Assembly (NCBI RefSeq): GCF_000714535.1
Contig: NZ_AUND01000001.1
Coordinates: forward strand, 310,001-374,000
Direction of reading: 5' to 3'
DNA from: Thioclava pacifica DSM 10166
GTDB taxonomy: Bacteria; Pseudomonadota; Alphaproteobacteria; Rhodobacterales; Rhodobacteraceae
Length of the DNA: 64,000 nucleotides
Positions 63,208-64,000 of this stretch are shown here, piece by piece; the first letter of the stretch is position 1; the number at the start of each line of letters is the position of its first letter. Under the pieces are notes generated by a model. It worked only from the letters and a program-made list of their open reading frames with translations, was not told the origin of the DNA and made no database searches. The position numbers and the translations under genes were made by a program.

Positions 63208-63222
63208 TTAGCGCCCTAACTG
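63208..63222. promoter_or_regulatory. MarR-type operator copy upstream of the APC permease
   Basis: TTAGCGCCCTAACTG differs at two of 15 positions from the site before the marR operon at 54009. It centres on the palindrome GTTAG-CGCC-CTAAC (63207-63220) and lies 36 bases before the permease start. Confidence 0.55.
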
Positions 63223-63258
63223 GTCCCCATCGACGATTTCACAACAGGGGATTCCACA

Positions 63259-64000
63259 ATGGCTGCAATTGATACGGTCGCACCCCCCGGCAAACTTCGG
63301 CGCGATGCCGGGGTGGTCGGGCTGCTCTTTGCCTCGACCACCTCGATGATCGGCTCCGGATGGCTGTTCGGTGCCTATCACGCCTCCAAGATCGCGGGCC
63401 CGCTCTCGGTCTGGTCGTGGGTGATCGGCGCTGTGATCATCATGCTGATCGCTTTGTGCTTTGCCGAGCTTTCGACGATGTTCTCCAAGTCCGGCGCGCT
63501 CGTGCATATGAGCCATGCCAGCCATGGCGAGACGCTGGGCCGGCTCTGGGGCTGGATGCTGTTTCTCAGCTACGCACCCGTTCCGGCGGTCGAGGCCGAG
63601 GGGATCGTGACCTATGCCAACAATTACCTGCCCTATTTCATCAAGGGCGATGGTTCCGGGACACTTACGCTGATGGGCTTCTTCGCCTCGGCGGTGCTTC
63701 TGAGCGTACTTGCGGTGCTCAACCTGCTGGCGATCCGGATGCTTTTGAAGGTCAACAACACGGTGACATGGTGGAAAATCGCGGTGCCGCTGGTGACCGT
63801 GGTCGGTCTGATCGCGGCCTCGTCGCATTGGGGCGTCTGGCACGCAGCCCCCGGCACCTACAGCTCGCAAGGCATGTTCACCGCGATTCCAGCGGCGGGC
63901 ATCGTCTTCTCCTTCCTCGGGTTCCGCACCGCGATCGACCTGGGCGGCGAGAGCGCCAATCCGGGCCGCAACATCCCGATGGCGGTGATCGGATCGGTCA
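63259..64000 (+). CDS. APC-superfamily amino-acid permease, 3'-truncated by the window edge
   Basis: The first 247 residues of an amino-acid/polyamine transporter are present and run off the window. Helix 1 begins VGLLFASTTSMIGSGWLFGA with the unwound GSG substrate-binding motif of the fold, and at least six helices are visible (LSVWSWVIGAVIIMLIALCF; LWGWMLFLSYAPVPAVEAEG; FSFLGFRTAIDLGGESANP). Substrate cannot be told. Its leader contains the MarR-type palindrome at 63208. Confidence 0.85.
   Translation, partial: MAAIDTVAPPGKLRRDAGVVGLLFASTTSMIGSGWLFGAYHASKIAGPLSVWSWVIGAVIIMLIALCFAELSTMFSKSGALVHMSHASHGETLGRLWGWMLFLSYAPVPAVEAEGIVTYANNYLPYFIKGDGSGTLTLMGFFASAVLLSVLAVLNLLAIRMLLKVNNTVTWWKIAVPLVTVVGLIAASSHWGVWHAAPGTYSSQGMFTAIPAAGIVFSFLGFRTAIDLGGESANPGRNIPMAVIGSV

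Overview
The window is a high-GC (about 65% by eye) chromosomal segment of an alphaproteobacterium, almost certainly a member of the Rhodobacteraceae (Thioclava- or Paracoccus-like; I cannot fix the genus). The support is the gene order phaZ / phaC-phaP-phaR, the split riboflavin cluster nrdR-ribD ... ribE-ribB-ribH-nusB, Rhodobacteraceae-type small proteins (DUF1127, DUF6324), alphaproteobacterial LexA boxes of the form GTTC-N7-GTTC, and a tRNA-His without G-1 and with A73. No rRNA, insertion sequence, prophage or CRISPR array is visible. Both ends cut through genes: a LysR regulator at the left and an amino-acid permease at the right.

1-7.3 kb is an aromatic catabolism island. An IclR regulator sits between two divergent units. 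Rightward are an HpaB/PheA-type flavin monooxygenase (probably phenol to catechol), a stand-alone FMN adenylyltransferase (FAD synthetase without a kinase domain) and a flavin reductase. Leftward are catechol 1,2-dioxygenase, muconate cycloisomerase and a glutathione S-transferase. Matching palindromes GGTAT-N6-ATACC lie in front of both units and probably are the IclR operators. Muconolactone isomerase (catC) is not in the window.

7.3-19.3 kb is mostly core: a PhoR-like kinase, yicC-gmk-gamma carbonic anhydrase, a PAS protein, a Bax-inhibitor-1 protein, DUF1127, LysR, quinone oxidoreductase, a PraR-like Xre regulator with a structured leader, a HisN-type phosphatase and an SOS-controlled UvrD/PcrA helicase. 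19.3-24.1 kb is the polyhydroxybutyrate locus, with CTGC-N3-GCAG sites expected to bind PhaR. 24.3-30.1 kb carries nadE, a pirin and three Tad-type pilus proteins. 30.4-34.6 kb is dnaG-rpoD; both genes are preceded by clusters of GANTC (CcrM methylation) sites.

35-46 kb holds small exported proteins, YjbQ, nrdR and the riboflavin genes, which are interrupted by a capsule trio (kpsC, Wza/KpsD-like export lipoprotein, kpsS) on the other strand. A terminator-like hairpin lies inside the start of kpsC. Two small membrane proteins and the SOS-box gene mmcB follow. 47-52 kb contains tRNA-His and a light-sensing module: a short LOV photoreceptor, a giant CheB-CheR-PAS-PAS-HWE histidine kinase and a single-domain response regulator. 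52-57 kb has LysR/YeiH and a MarR-EmrB-EmrA efflux operon. 57-61.7 kb is the Zur-regulated zinc uptake locus, znuA divergent from zur-znuC-znuB, with a DgoK-like gene and a GbsR-type regulator trailing znuA. The right end has an aldehyde dehydrogenase and an APC permease, whose promoter carries a near copy of the operator found in front of the marR operon.
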